DNA of 64,000 nt from Moniliophthora roreri (lineage: Eukaryota; Basidiomycota; Agaricomycetes; Agaricales; Marasmiaceae). The stretch is from assembly GCA_001466705.2 (NCBI GenBank), contig LATX02000200.1, positions 1,364,001-1,428,000 of the forward strand. The letters are read 5' to 3'. Position numbers and translations under genes: made by a program. The notes under the pieces were generated by a model. It did not search any database and was not told the origin of the DNA. It was given only the letters and a program-made list of their open reading frames with translations. Below are positions 1-13,230 of the stretch, piece after piece; position 1 is the stretch's first letter; each line of letters opens with the position of its first letter.

Positions 1-1309
1 GAAGGCCAATGCTTTCTTCCGCGTTCTCCAGATTCTGCCACCTCTTTTTTCTTGTGATTAGCATTACGTCCATATTTCTTCTCCCATATTCTGCCGGATA
101 TTGGATGAGTCCGGATCAGGTGGAGATGTAGTTGCATACTCACGCTCTGCGTGCCCTCTGACCTCGTCTGTTCTTCTTTTTCTCAATATCAGCGGCCTTC
201 GCTTCGCTATCACTCCAATCAGAAGAGTCTCCGCGTATGAATCCTGTTGAAAGTGCAGGCAAGAAGGTCGACTGCGCCATACGGGCTTGAGGACTTGGTT
301 TCGGCGGCAGGCCATGATCGCTGATGGTGGCACCTGCTTCTTCTGGCGAATCTTCATCCATGTACTCATCTACTTCGCCCGAGCCTAAAGAATCTGACTC
401 CCAGCCATCGTCGTCAGGTTCTTTTTCATCGTCACCAACCGTACCAGACTCCCATCCGGCGCCGCCATCATTCTCGTCCTCTTCGCCAACGTCTGCAAGA
501 TCATCCTCCAAGTCCATGTTCACATCACCATCCTCGTCGCGTGCAGTTAGTTTCTTCATCTTTGCCGGTCGTTCGTCATCCGAGTCACCATCGACAGACC
601 CGGCTGGAGGATGTATAACCAACCGGAGATCTTCCAGTGCAGATGCGACCCCGACGGCAAGAATCTTGGAGCTCAACAACCGGCTTTGCACTTTGCCAGC
701 GGGAGATGATCCAGCTGCTGGCAAAAGGAGGTTCTTCTCCAGTTCTGTCGACATCGCTGCTTGGATCAAATCAGTCTTTGATAATTGCTTGTCCTTGCTC
801 AGTTTACTTCTGAGAGCCGTATTAGCGACAGCCTCCGTATTGATTTCCTGTGATTGTACCTTTAATCAGCGGATCGTCGATGATTGAAATTCGACCAAAC
901 CTTGAGCTCTTCCAGTTGAGACTCACATTCTGTAATATCAGCTTCGCTCCCATTTTTCAGTCTAAACACAGGAGAGGTTAGAGAATGATGAAATGGCAGT
1001 CCAAGGAGCACGCACCGTAAACCCTTCAACTTCTTTATGAGTTTCTGAGTCTCAAAAGCCTTTGCCTTCTTGGCTGCTTTCCTGACTTCCTTCAGATCAT
1101 GGTGCTACAAAGCTGGCTTAGATTCTATTGGCGTCATTGAGCAAGGGTATGCACACCAGCTTCCCAACCATTTTGGCATTTAAATCTTTCTATGACAGAT
1201 TTTTTTGGGTAAAATAAATGCGCTCCGAAAGATGAATACAAACCTCTTTTGGATTTTCCTGTCTCTTCCGTTTGACTCCTCTATTTTGCGTGCCCGTACT
1301 GGGCTTCAT
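1..1309 (-). CDS. BUD22: BUD22-family 18S rRNA maturation factor, C-terminus cut by window edge
   Basis: BUD22 proteins act in the nucleolus in small-subunit rRNA processing (family knowledge). Six exons on the minus strand can be read: 1309-1244, 1189-1157, 1104-1016, 961-901, 847-144 and 90 to beyond base 1. The protein starts MKPSTGTQNRGVKRKR, a basic nuclear-type N-terminus. A Lys/Leu-rich helical region follows (HHDLKEVRKAAKKAKAFE), then a very acidic middle (about residues 150-230). It ends in the family signature KKNRRGQRARRA, which the last intron (donor GTGAGTATG, bases 143-91) joins to IWEKKYG. That RRAIWEKKYG block is the strongest evidence. The N-terminal start was chosen because it keeps all five introns in phase with GT..AG ends. 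It diverges from the tubulin cofactor D gene with only 172 bp between start codons. The final residues lie outside the window. Confidence 0.86.
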
Positions 1310-1481
1310 CGTGGAGGTGAGGATACACGCCGGAGCTGCGAAATGGGAAGGAGCAGTGCTTGGAGAAGAAGCGCTGGAGTGTCCCTTCACACGAGTCGCG
1401 TTCCATCTTTGCATTCATCTTTATCATCTTGATTCGCTCGTTCGAGGTACTAGCTACCCAGCTCTTCGCTAAGCCTAAATC
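1310..1481. promoter_or_regulatory. Shared divergent promoter of BUD22 and tubulin cofactor D
   Basis: Only 172 bp separate the two start codons, so both genes must take their core promoters and 5' leaders from this stretch. No clear TATA box is visible. The role is inferred from geometry only. Confidence 0.5.
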
Positions 1482-4400
1482 ATGGACGATGAACTCGATG
1501 AACAAAAACGGTATACGACTTTCGAACAATATCAGGACTTCTCCAATACCCAGGACCAATTTCTCAAGGCAAATATCTATGCTGAGCCGACACCAGAGGA
1601 GGAAAAGGAGGAACACGCACAATATACAAAGTTGACCAATATTGTAAGTTTGCTTGCAAGACAGCCGATTTGTTGCTGACTCGTCTGTAGCTATATGGGT
1701 ACCAAGAGCAATCCTACCTATTAGATCCCTTCCTAGAGCGCCTTGTGACGCCAGTTGCTGAACGCCTGAAATCCCATGCGAAAGAAGTTGTTGTCGATAG
1801 AACGTTGCGTCCTTCTCAAACCAGGATGGAGCGGCTCGCCATGCTGCTCTATGGTTACATCAAGTTTCGTGGATACAAGACAATCAGTCGGTTCCAATCC
1901 CGCTGCGTTTCCGACAAGTCGTGCTGAAAAGTATCACAGTTAGATTCTTCCCACATGAGGTAGCAGACCTCGGGATTGCTGTCGGATACATGCAATCGCC
2001 GGATGGGTTCATTCACGAGTCTTCGCAATGGACCTTGCGTTATGTTCTCCTTCTTTGGTTGTCGCTGATATGCATGATCCCGTTCGACCTTGCGCAGTTC
2101 GACGAGGACGAGGAAGGTCAAACTGCGAAGACGATTGAGGGAATAGCAAAAGGCTACCTGGGGAAGGCAGGGCTGGAAAGAGAAGGTGCTGCTATTCTGT
2201 TATCCAGGCTGTATATGAGGTTCGAAAGCTTCCTCTTTTCTTGACATGCCTTGCTTGACCTTCACAGGCAGGACACGGCTTCCCAGTTTGATATCTTCCT
2301 TGAATGGGGACAAGCCACAATCTCAAATACGACTGACCCGTTCATTGTAAGTTGGAGGTTTGCAGGTGGCAAGGCGAACAGAAAACTGACGCTCTCTTCG
2401 CGCAGACCACTGGCATCCTGCAAGTACTCGCCGAGACCCTGAAGTCTGGCCCCGGAACTATTGTGAATTCTAGTGTATCACATTACTGGCCCTTAATCGC
2501 GGCATTGGATGCTCACCAAAATCTTCTCACCAATACTGTTGTCCGAAAGTACAAGACGAAGATCAGCTCCCGTGTGGGGCTTCGTCTCTTGCCTGGAAAC
2601 ACGCGCAGTCGGATGCGTGGTGAATCATTTCACTTTACTGTGCCTGCATGTTGCTGACCTTGAAGAAAGGTCGACATTTGAATGGAGATACATCTGCTCA
2701 AGTGCCGCAGCCAGGCAACGATATCGATGTTCCGGAAGAGGAAGAAGCCATTTTGGAGCAACTCTTTAATGCTTTACAAGATCGAGTATGTATATTTCCC
2801 ACTCTGAAGTCTGCAAGCATAAATCTAGTCTTAGGATACAGTAGTTCGATGGTCGGCAGCCAAAGGGATTTCACGAATATCCGAACGTCTCCCATCTGAC
2901 TTTGCAGAGCAAGTCCTCGACACAATACTAGGGCTTTTTTCGATCCATTCGGTAGCCACTGCCACCCTCTATGATGTCCCTGCCATCGCGGAAAGCACTT
3001 GGCATGGTGCGTGCCTCGCGTGTGCCGAGATGGCCCGCAGAGGCTTAATACCGCCTACTCGCGTTCCAGAGCTGATCCAATGGTTATCAAAGGCACTCTA
3101 CTTTGACATTCGAAAGGGTGCTCATTCTGTCGGCTCCAACGTTCGAGATGCCAGTGCATATGTGTTATGGGCTATAGCGCGATCCCAAGATCCATCAGAC
3201 CTGAAACCTCATGCTGATGACCTGGCTCGACATCTAGTCACCGTCTCAATTTATGACCGTGAAGTTCACATACGCCGAGCGGCAAGCGCTGCCTTTCAAG
3301 AGTTCGTCGGAAGAACGGTACGTTCCCTCTACCCCGGAATAATAAGCGACTAACGTTTTTGAACTATAGAATTTATTCCCTCATGGTATTGATATTCTGG
3401 GGAAGACGGACTTTTACTCTGTGGGAATTCGGAGGAACTCTTTTTTGGTAGCTGCCCCACAGGTTGCTCAGTGAGTCCAGCACGCTTAATCATTCAAACG
3501 TACGTTTTAAGTTTTAGTGTAGGCACAAAGAATACGCCACAATCCTCTTCAATCATTTACTGGACGTGACACTCCGACACTGGGATGTTACCATGCGTTC
3601 TTTGGCTTCCCAATCCTTGCGGCTGATATGTTTTTGCGACCTGGCCAGGTTCGGACCTGAAGGAACTGCTAGAGCCGTACGTACTTCATACTTGTCAGCA
3701 TCAGTTTACGTAGTGATCCATGATATGTCAGACCAAATTGATGGATTCGGCGGACATATATGACCTGCATGGAGGCTTACTGGCATTGGCTGGGATTGCT
3801 AAAGCATATGAAACTGCAGCTACCCATGACCTTGAAGTTAAAAAGCGTGATGTGTGACACTTTCTCTTACGTTCTTTTATCCCTCGCTAACGCTCTTCAG
3901 ATATACCGACTGCTGAATGGAATACCTGAGAAAACATTACTGGGATCGCGAAATGAAATTGTGACTGCTGCGGCCTGCATAGTCATAGAGGCCACCATAA
4001 CGTTGACCGAAATTAACCTCGGCGATAGATCTTCGGTCCCAGGATGGCGGAGGATACTAGATCATGGTCTGAAGCACAGGGATGTCACGGTACAGGAAGC
4101 GGCCAGTTCTGCTATGGGCGTGGTCAGTGGCCTGGTGGACTGCTCATCCACCGTTTCCAGATGAGTACTGTTTTCCTTTCGTTCCAACTCTCGTCTTATA
4201 TTTTCTTACATTGATCCTGGAGCTTAAGAGAGGGTCCTTCATGGCTCAGCAGGGCCTCGGAAGGTTACTAGGTGTCATTGACTATGAAAGGTTCCCAAGT
4301 TGTCTCGACACAGCCATCAAAACGCTTCTCAATGCTGTAGATCGCTCTGTATGGGCTACATCTATGCTTGGAATCGCTGCTCATTTCCAACTAGTCAGGT

Positions 4401-5886
4401 CCTTTCAGAAGCAATGTGGAGGCCCGACGAAATTGTTATCAAGCGATGGCTAAATTGTTCCAGAATGTGTCTCCCCGCTTATCTTCTCGTGAGTACCGAC
4501 AATCGGGGGAGCAATTCTTGCTAATGCGCGCTGTTTTCCAGTCATGACTCCGGAGATCGTAAACTCTTTGTTTGACGCATTACAGGATGGCCTCCGTGAT
4601 TACTCGGTAGACGAACGAGGGGACGTTGGGTCGTGGGTGCGCATGGCTTGCATCCGTGGTCTTAATACATTTGTGGAGATCCTTTTGGTCAAAGCAGACG
4701 GCCTACCCAATTTAGAGGGATATCTTCCGCTCGAAAAATATCATAGAGCAATAGGTGGAATTCTCAAGCAAGGGGTCGAGCGTCTGGACAATGTCAGATT
4801 AGAAGCAGGTCGAGCCTTCGAAAACTTACTGCGCATTGAATGCGGTAGTCAGAAAGAGCGATGGAGACCCCACGAGGCATCCTTCTTGACGGAGCTTCTG
4901 CTTCAAAGGTGAGCTCCTAAACTATCGTCCTCCTTCTTGTATTTAGATCAATCCTCCCACTTAGGGAAGACAATCTCTCAGGGTGGAATGATGCCAGCTG
5001 GCTATTTCCTAAAGGTGTTCAGATACTCCGACTTGAACCCTATCGGAAACCAGTTCTTCTGGGTTTGATATCTAGCATCGGCAGCTTAACAGACAGCACC
5101 GTAAGACTTCCAAGATTTGTTCTGTCCAAGACTCTAAGCTGATACAATTTGACCCAGCATCGTCCCGCCTCGGCTAGCTTGGTATCGTTTGTCCGATCTT
5201 TACCTGTTCAATCCGCAAAGCCAAGCAATTATGATATTGTAACTTTCATCAAGGATCTGTTCGAATATGCAAAATCCAATATTACCTCTAATGTCGTGGT
5301 TATCCCCGTACTTCAGGTCTTCAACATTCTGCTTGAAGGTGATGCATTCGGAACCGCATCAAACTCAGACAATGTCACAGAACTGTGGGTATCAATCGAC
5401 CTATCCACATACTTGCTCTGATGTGATCATCACAGACTACGGTTATTCTTGTTTTTAGTATGCAAACATGTCGATCGCCTGAAGAGCGTCCGGAGAGTTC
5501 ACGAGTCCTTGAAAGTGTAAGTACGACAATGTTCCATATCAGAGCAATCACCCTCGAACTTTTGCTATCATAGGACTGTCAATCTCCTTATATTCAGTCA
5601 GCTGTTTGGGGATTGCCTTACTTTCATCCCCCAGTTCCTTGCCCATCAATATCCGACGGCACGGTCCAATGCAGCAGAGTATCTGTATTTGGGTCTTCAA
5701 CGTATGGATCTCGGGCGAGATACAGATGAAGCGGAAGAAGTCATCTTGGAAACTGAGTGGTATGCTGGCATGATTTGTTCTTAATCGAACGTTAACGGTA
5801 TTTTTGGCAGGTCGTCCCTTGACTCTGATGGAGCTAGAGAGGCAGCGGACATAGTTGTCAAAAAATTGAAAAATACTTCATCATGA
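1482..5886 (+). CDS. TBCD: Tubulin-specific chaperone D (tubulin folding cofactor D)
   Basis: Cofactor D captures beta-tubulin and, with cofactors C and E, forms the complex that releases assembly-ready alpha/beta-tubulin dimers in the cytosol. Nineteen exons can be joined in frame: 1482-1643, 1691-1890, 1944-2219, 2268-2346, 2406-2619, 2670-2785, 2835-3317, 3370-3470, 3523-3676, 3732-3851, 3901-4152, 4223-4348, 4395-4488, 4542-4908, 4965-5100, 5158-5384, 5436-5516, 5574-5759 and 5811-5886. They give about 1,149 residues, close to the roughly 1,190 of the human protein. Family blocks seen include YVLLLWLSLICMIPFDLAQF, NLFPHGIDILGKTDFYSVG, SNVEARRNCYQAM and DERGDVGSWVRMA. The protein looks all-helical, as expected for HEAT repeats. 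The weakest junction is 4152/4223, where the better-looking donor at 4159 would bring in a stop codon, so a weak GTTTCC donor was used. The order of the other exons is well supported. Confidence 0.9.
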
Positions 5887-6210
5887 GACGTCATGTGTAG
5901 TCATACCAGAAAATAAAAGTGTATCACACCATAAGCGACACTTTCGCGTTAGCAAATATTCCGTGTCCACCTCCAAGAAGAGCCCATCATCAGTGTGAGT
6001 GATACACTACCACTCGCATGAAACCGTATAAAAAGTATGTTAAGTTATTGAATGCGTGATGCGGGGAGGCACCAGCTGCAACAAATCCTCCTATGTAGCG
6101 TGGGAACATTAATCTCAAATCGTCATCGACGCCGGAGTCGCCTGTTCGACTACCATCTCTCACTCTATACCTCCACTGTCCTGTTTCATTGAAGTCTCTC
6201 TGGAATCAAG
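5887..6210. promoter_or_regulatory. Intergenic stretch: cofactor D 3' end and V-ATPase B promoter
   Basis: This 324-bp stretch must hold the terminator of the upstream gene and the promoter and leader of the V-ATPase B gene. A TATA-like CCGTATAAAAAG lies near 6025-6036. A pyrimidine-rich leader (CATCTCTCACTCTATACC region) runs up to the ATG, as is usual for highly expressed fungal genes. Confidence 0.45.
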
Positions 6211-8290
<2,080 letters not shown>

Positions 8291-10605
8291 ATTGTTTCCT
8301 GTCTTGTGACATGACACGAGGAGAGAAGCATTTTGGATCACATCATAATTCACGACAGATTTGTTTCGTTATTTTCCTTCAGTTGCCTTCTCCAAATTCT
8401 TCCATTGACGACCACAAGTATTACAGTATATCTCCGCCCACGAGCATTTTTCGGACTTTTGTCTTCTCCTTTACGAATCCCCCAATACCAAGTCTATATG
8501 ATCTTGGCCTCGACGTCTCCAGTTGGTCTACGCAGATCCCTCTGTTACTAAGGGTCAGTTCAGATTAACTTTCTTCATATTTTTGTGCGAGGAGGAAGGG
8601 TAGGCAAATCCCGAACTGGTTATGGCTTCTTTTACGCCACGGCCCACGGTATGCACAAATGGTTCATGGGCGCTACATCCTCATGTTCGCCCGCCCCCCG
8701 GTTTGGATTCTTTCCTTCTCGATCTTCCTCTTCCGCAAACCTCTTGCGGGATAGGCCGGGAGGTAGATTAATCACTGAGTGGCCAGTCACTTGCGATGGC
8801 TACGGACGGAAGCATTGAACGTTCAAGGCTAGAACTATGGCAAGTCCATTGTTCAGTCCTTTATGGGGAATCTCATACCGATATTTTGAGTATGTTGACG
8901 AACGGAGACTGTCGACACGAAATGAATCGACTGTTTCATAAGGACTGCAGGGCAGTTACAGGGACGATTCAAGTGTTTCGACATCGTTCTCACCGTTTCT
9001 TTACGGCCAAGAAACGAGGAGCCATGCGGTGCCGACAGTGCGCCGTTCAATATTCCGTATATACAACTTTTTACTTCCGAAATGGTACCAACACGGGATT
9101 CAAGCTTTTTTGTCTAATTTTATTATTATTTTTTATTTCCTGTGTCGTCATCCGTGAGTGAGCGTTATCTGGTCCTTATTGGGTTACCAGCTTGGGGTTA
9201 GTTTGGCGGGTGTTATTTTGCTGTTGACCCGTGTTCGCTAAATAGTAAATATCGCCAGATCATGATATGCGAGCTCGGGAGGAAGGAAGGTTGTGCTGTT
9301 GTTGTTGCTGTCGCTGAGACTCAGCCGCCGCTTCTTTGGAACTTGCTGGCTTCTTACTATAGATATGCGGGTACCTTGCAGTTGTGAGCCTGCTGTATGG
9401 AGTGGATAGAAGAACATGACTGACTTCGGGACGAGTTGAATGATGAATTGCATATGGGAGTTTCCGGCTACTTTGGGTGCTAGTACTACTCAGGCTCAAG
9501 TAGCCTGATAAGGTGAATTTGGTTCATCCATGGTTATACTATATACGTTGGCGCGTAGACCGGGGTCTTGGCTGTAATTCAGGAGCACCCTTGGGGAGGA
9601 ATGACTTTACTATTTTCCGGTAGGAAAAATCTAGCACGTTCGACAGTATTCGACGTATGCTCTCGAGGCTTTCGAGCAGTATGTATGTATTTCATCAATC
9701 GGGGAAATCCTGGAACTTGGGAACCTTGACGTTGTACGAGTAACCTTTAATTTTCGGTGCCTATGGTCAATTGATACGCTGGCACAATGAGAGTGGGAAG
9801 CAGTGTGTTGTCGTTTGTTGTTTTTGGATAATAGTTGCCACTTGAGAGACAGAATCTGATCATTTCGAAGGAGAAGATTGGGAGGGACGTCATGAATGGG
9901 GAAGAGATAGTCATTTGGAGTTAGTTGTGCAGTATCGCCGATAGTGCCTCGTCGGCTAGGAAATTCGCGTAGGAAAGTGATCAGCAGCTTGTGATCTGTC
10001 CGAGGTGTAATCATGGATGGTTGTGAATGGGAATGATATATGTATATAAAGGACGGGCTGTATGCATGTCGGAGACTTGCATGGAAGATAAGATGCAGCG
10101 TGCAGGCAGCGCGCTGTAGACTGAGCTGTGGAAGGGGGGGAAATATCCGCCGGGCACGGAGACGAAAAGACCAGAACCGGGTGCAAGGTCTTTGGGGGTG
10201 AAGTGATGGTTACCTGTGGCAGACCTGTGGCAAATGGAGGGTAAGCCGTGTGCAGAGGGCCGAGCGGTGGACCTATGCGGAATTGGCTGGGTATATAAAA
10301 AAATATTGATCAGTTATTAGATTGATGCTATAGTTTTTAGATTGATCATATATGCTATGTTGGATGTTGGATCTGTGACCCTGTGGCAGCCTGTGGCAGT
10401 CGCTGTTCGAAATTGGGAATTTCATTGCCGGCCCGATTTGCCATGCATTCATGGCGTGGGTCGGACAAGTCGCCAATTTTTTTTTTGCAGAGGGAAACAC
10501 ATGTTGACCGACAGCAAATAATATACATATTACACAGTTTTTACCCCTTACAAATGATCTTAAATACCATGCATTATCTAGCCTTACTTTTCCCTTCCCC
10601 GGCAT
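8291..10605. other. 2.3-kb non-coding interval before the TCP11-family gene
   Basis: No ORF here has a recognisable protein. The left part (to about 8,600) is the 3' region of the V-ATPase B gene. Two TATATAAA boxes occur at 10043-10050 and 10292-10299. A spaced repeat of TTAGATTGAT lies at 10317-10326 and 10337-10346. The paired CTGTGGCA motifs are listed separately. A long T run (10478-10487) lies about 120 bp before the start codon at 10606. This is best read as an unusually long upstream region of the next gene, possibly with an undetected non-coding transcript. Confidence 0.45.
10214..10398 (+). repeat. Two tandem pairs of CTGTGGCA in the TCP11-family upstream region
   Basis: Four exact CTGTGGCA copies lie at 10214-10221, 10225-10232, 10381-10388 and 10391-10398. 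They form two close pairs (starts 11 and 10 bp apart, so about one helical turn) some 160 bp from each other. The core CTGTGGC resembles the Met31/Met32 zinc-finger core AAACTGTGG known from S. cerevisiae. Whether such a factor exists in this fungus is unknown. The motif spacing is seen; regulatory function is inferred. Confidence 0.5.
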
Positions 10606-13230
10606 ATGGACCATTCCCCCCGTGGCATCCCCGCTAAACGAAAACAGGACCACGTCGACGTCGACGTCGACGATGTCGCCGACACCTCCTCAAACAGCAA
10701 ACGTCCCAGGATAGACACCTCTGGTCGTCTCCTCAAAAAGCCTCACATGCCTATCCGCCCGCCACCTATCGACCGTCTCGGCAATGATGTCGAGGACATT
10801 GGCGTCATACCCACAGTCGCCCCGGGACCTGCCACAGGCTCCTTGATTCCACTCAGAAGATCCTCTGGGGCACCTGCGCTCATCGACGCGCCCATTACCG
10901 TCATTCCGAACAATCCCCATATACCCTCAGTTCAACCCTATATCAGTAGACAAACCTTGAAAGAACTGGATCTAGATACTATTCTGCGGAATCCCCAGCT
11001 CCGTGAGTATTCAGATTCTATTTCACCTACATACACAACTTCATCTTTCACCAGGACATGATCTTCTCTTCGATTATGGACTTCAATTCCGCCCGACAAG
11101 TAGTCGCCGCAAACGTCAGGTTGCGGACGCTTACTGGAACGCTGTCATTCGTGAAGTCGAGACAGGTTGTACATGCTTCGCCGTTGACAAGCGTGGCCAC
11201 CCAATTACCAACCACGAACACAAATGCGTTTGCCACCAAACCCCCGCTCCCGCCACAACTCCAATAGTCGCTGGATTTTCACGAACTCACCAAACCCCCA
11301 TCATTCGTACACCCTCTCGCATCCGACCTCTCCTTTCCGAGTTTCTCGAGGTTGTCTTGCTAGTCATCCAACCGTTGCAAAGCATTTCTAGCATGTACGT
11401 AAATCCCGACTCATTCAAGGCTCAGATGGAGGAGCACTCTATTCAGGCCAACTATATCCGCTCTATTTTCGACCCTGCATTGATAGAGCAAGAACTTAGA
11501 CACGATGTGTTTGATTTGGCAAGTCTGTTACGCGTCATTGGTGCAACTCTCAAAGGTCACTGTGCACCCATGAGAGATCAAGCTGTCGAAGCCATGGTTC
11601 AATCTGCCGAAGCGTGTAAACCTGGAGGCCGCGGAACCAAGGCCGATGCTGTAAACGCCGTCCGAGCATGTATGGATATTTTAGAGCTCATGAAGCTGGT
11701 AAGTCACTTTACCTTGTCGATATTTATGGCTAAATACCTCTTCTTTTTTTCTACCAGGATATCGCAAACCATCAACTTCAAACCATCCGAGCAAGCATGG
11801 CACGGACTTCGGCACATTACGAGTTATCGAGTTTCAAGAACCTCAGAGCACCAAAGGGGGTCGTTTCTAAACAAAACTGCCCGGTAACCAGCCAATGGCT
11901 CTCACAAGCATGGACGTGTCTCTATCGGACCCGATCCCGAATATCCCATCCATTATATTCAGAACGTGGCCTCGAATTCACTTCCCTTGGGAAAAATCGA
12001 CAAATTTACCTCGCTGCCCTGAAGGGCCTGACAGAATTGGCCTTCTATCCTCCTTTCCTACGGCCGGTCTCGACATCTTTATCTTTATTCCCAGCACCCC
12101 TTGCCGAATTTCCCGAAACCTTACACCTCGATCATTCCAGATTGCGGAATCTCACTAAAGAAATTGGAGATGTGGTAGCGGTCTACATGCTCCTGTTACT
12201 CTACCGACAGCTCCTATTCTCCACAGAGTGGAGTGATTGCGTTTTATCACAATCATCAAGTCGGCGGAATGTCAGAGTTGAGGATAAAGATCTGACAAGA
12301 TTGAAAAATGAGATCCAGGCGATTGGGTCAGCGAGGTTGCCAGGAACTTGTAGTCACGGACATCGGGGTTCGAGCGGTAAGTCCTCTTCAGTATCGGACG
12401 CTGTTCGTCGCTATGTCAAAGAGGATATGGTGCTACAGGTCGTCATGCGAGCGCAGGAGGCTCGATGTCGAGCAGGCTTGGGCTCAACTGGATCTGCTTC
12501 GTCCTCCCGTTCGTCTTTATCCGCTTCCAGGAGTAGTCTTGCACCGCTCCATACTCCTTTATCATCATCGCCATGCTCCTCTGTTCCAAGTACACCTCTG
12601 ACCCCAGATTCACTACCACCATGGTCCGCCGCACCCCCACCTTTTTCTATGTCCGTATCTGCTTCACGATCGAGTTCCTCTTCCTCCGCCTATCACAACC
12701 CAGAACTCCACATCACGATCCCTTCGTCTATTTCCTCTGTACCGCCTTCTTCGTACCCGCCTTCATCTCCCAGTTCATCGACGACCACCTCGCCCGCGTC
12801 ATGTTTACCCTCATCCTCCTACTTCCCGCCATCACCCGACCCTCGGATACTCAATATTGCTCAACGCTGGGCTGACGAAAACATGAACATTTCGTCCCCC
12901 CTCGGTGCCGTCGTATATCATCGTTTACATGATTGCGTCTTCAACGCCGTTGTGGCGCAGACATACCCTGGCCGTGACTCTACCGCAGGGAAGTTGTTTT
13001 CCAATATCATAGAGATGAATGCGTGTAGCGGGGTAGGAACTAGTAGACAGGATACTCAAAAGAAGGAATCAGCTGTGTACGGCCTGGCGAGCGGGATGGA
13101 GCCACTGGCGGAGGAGATACGAACTTTGGTGGATAAAATCTCGAGACTGGCACTTATACATTTGAATGTATACCTACCAGTCTATGAGAGCGAGGGTTTC
13201 GTAGAGAGTGACAAGGGAAAAGAAGACTGA
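10606..13230 (+). CDS. TCP11/SOK1-family protein (putative cAMP/PKA-linked regulator)
   Basis: The family includes yeast SOK1, a suppressor of loss of PKA, and animal TCP11. Its biochemistry is poorly known. Three exons fit: 10606-11002, 11055-11698 and 11758-13230 (about 837 residues). A basic, Ser-rich N-terminus with KRKQDH and SKRPRID looks nuclear. The TCP11 domain follows: LRHDLLFDYGLQFRPTSSRR, then RKRQVADAYWNAVIREVE, GCTCF, and later IYLAALKGLTELAF and RLALIHLNVYLPVYESEGF near the C-terminus. The segment around residues 600-760 is Ser/Pro low-complexity. Phase-0 and phase-1 introns of 52 and 59 nt are canonical. In exon 3 a second reading frame also stays open for a while (11895-12158), but only the chosen frame carries the family blocks. 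Confidence 0.85.

Noticed and set aside
324..887. 187-codon Ser-rich plus-strand ORF
   Set aside because: It is the antisense of the acidic BUD22 exon. Ser runs come from complementing Glu/Asp codons.
11895..12158. Alternative open frame in the TCP11-family gene
   Set aside because: It lacks family motifs, while the chosen frame carries YLAALKGLTELAF and the typical C-terminus.
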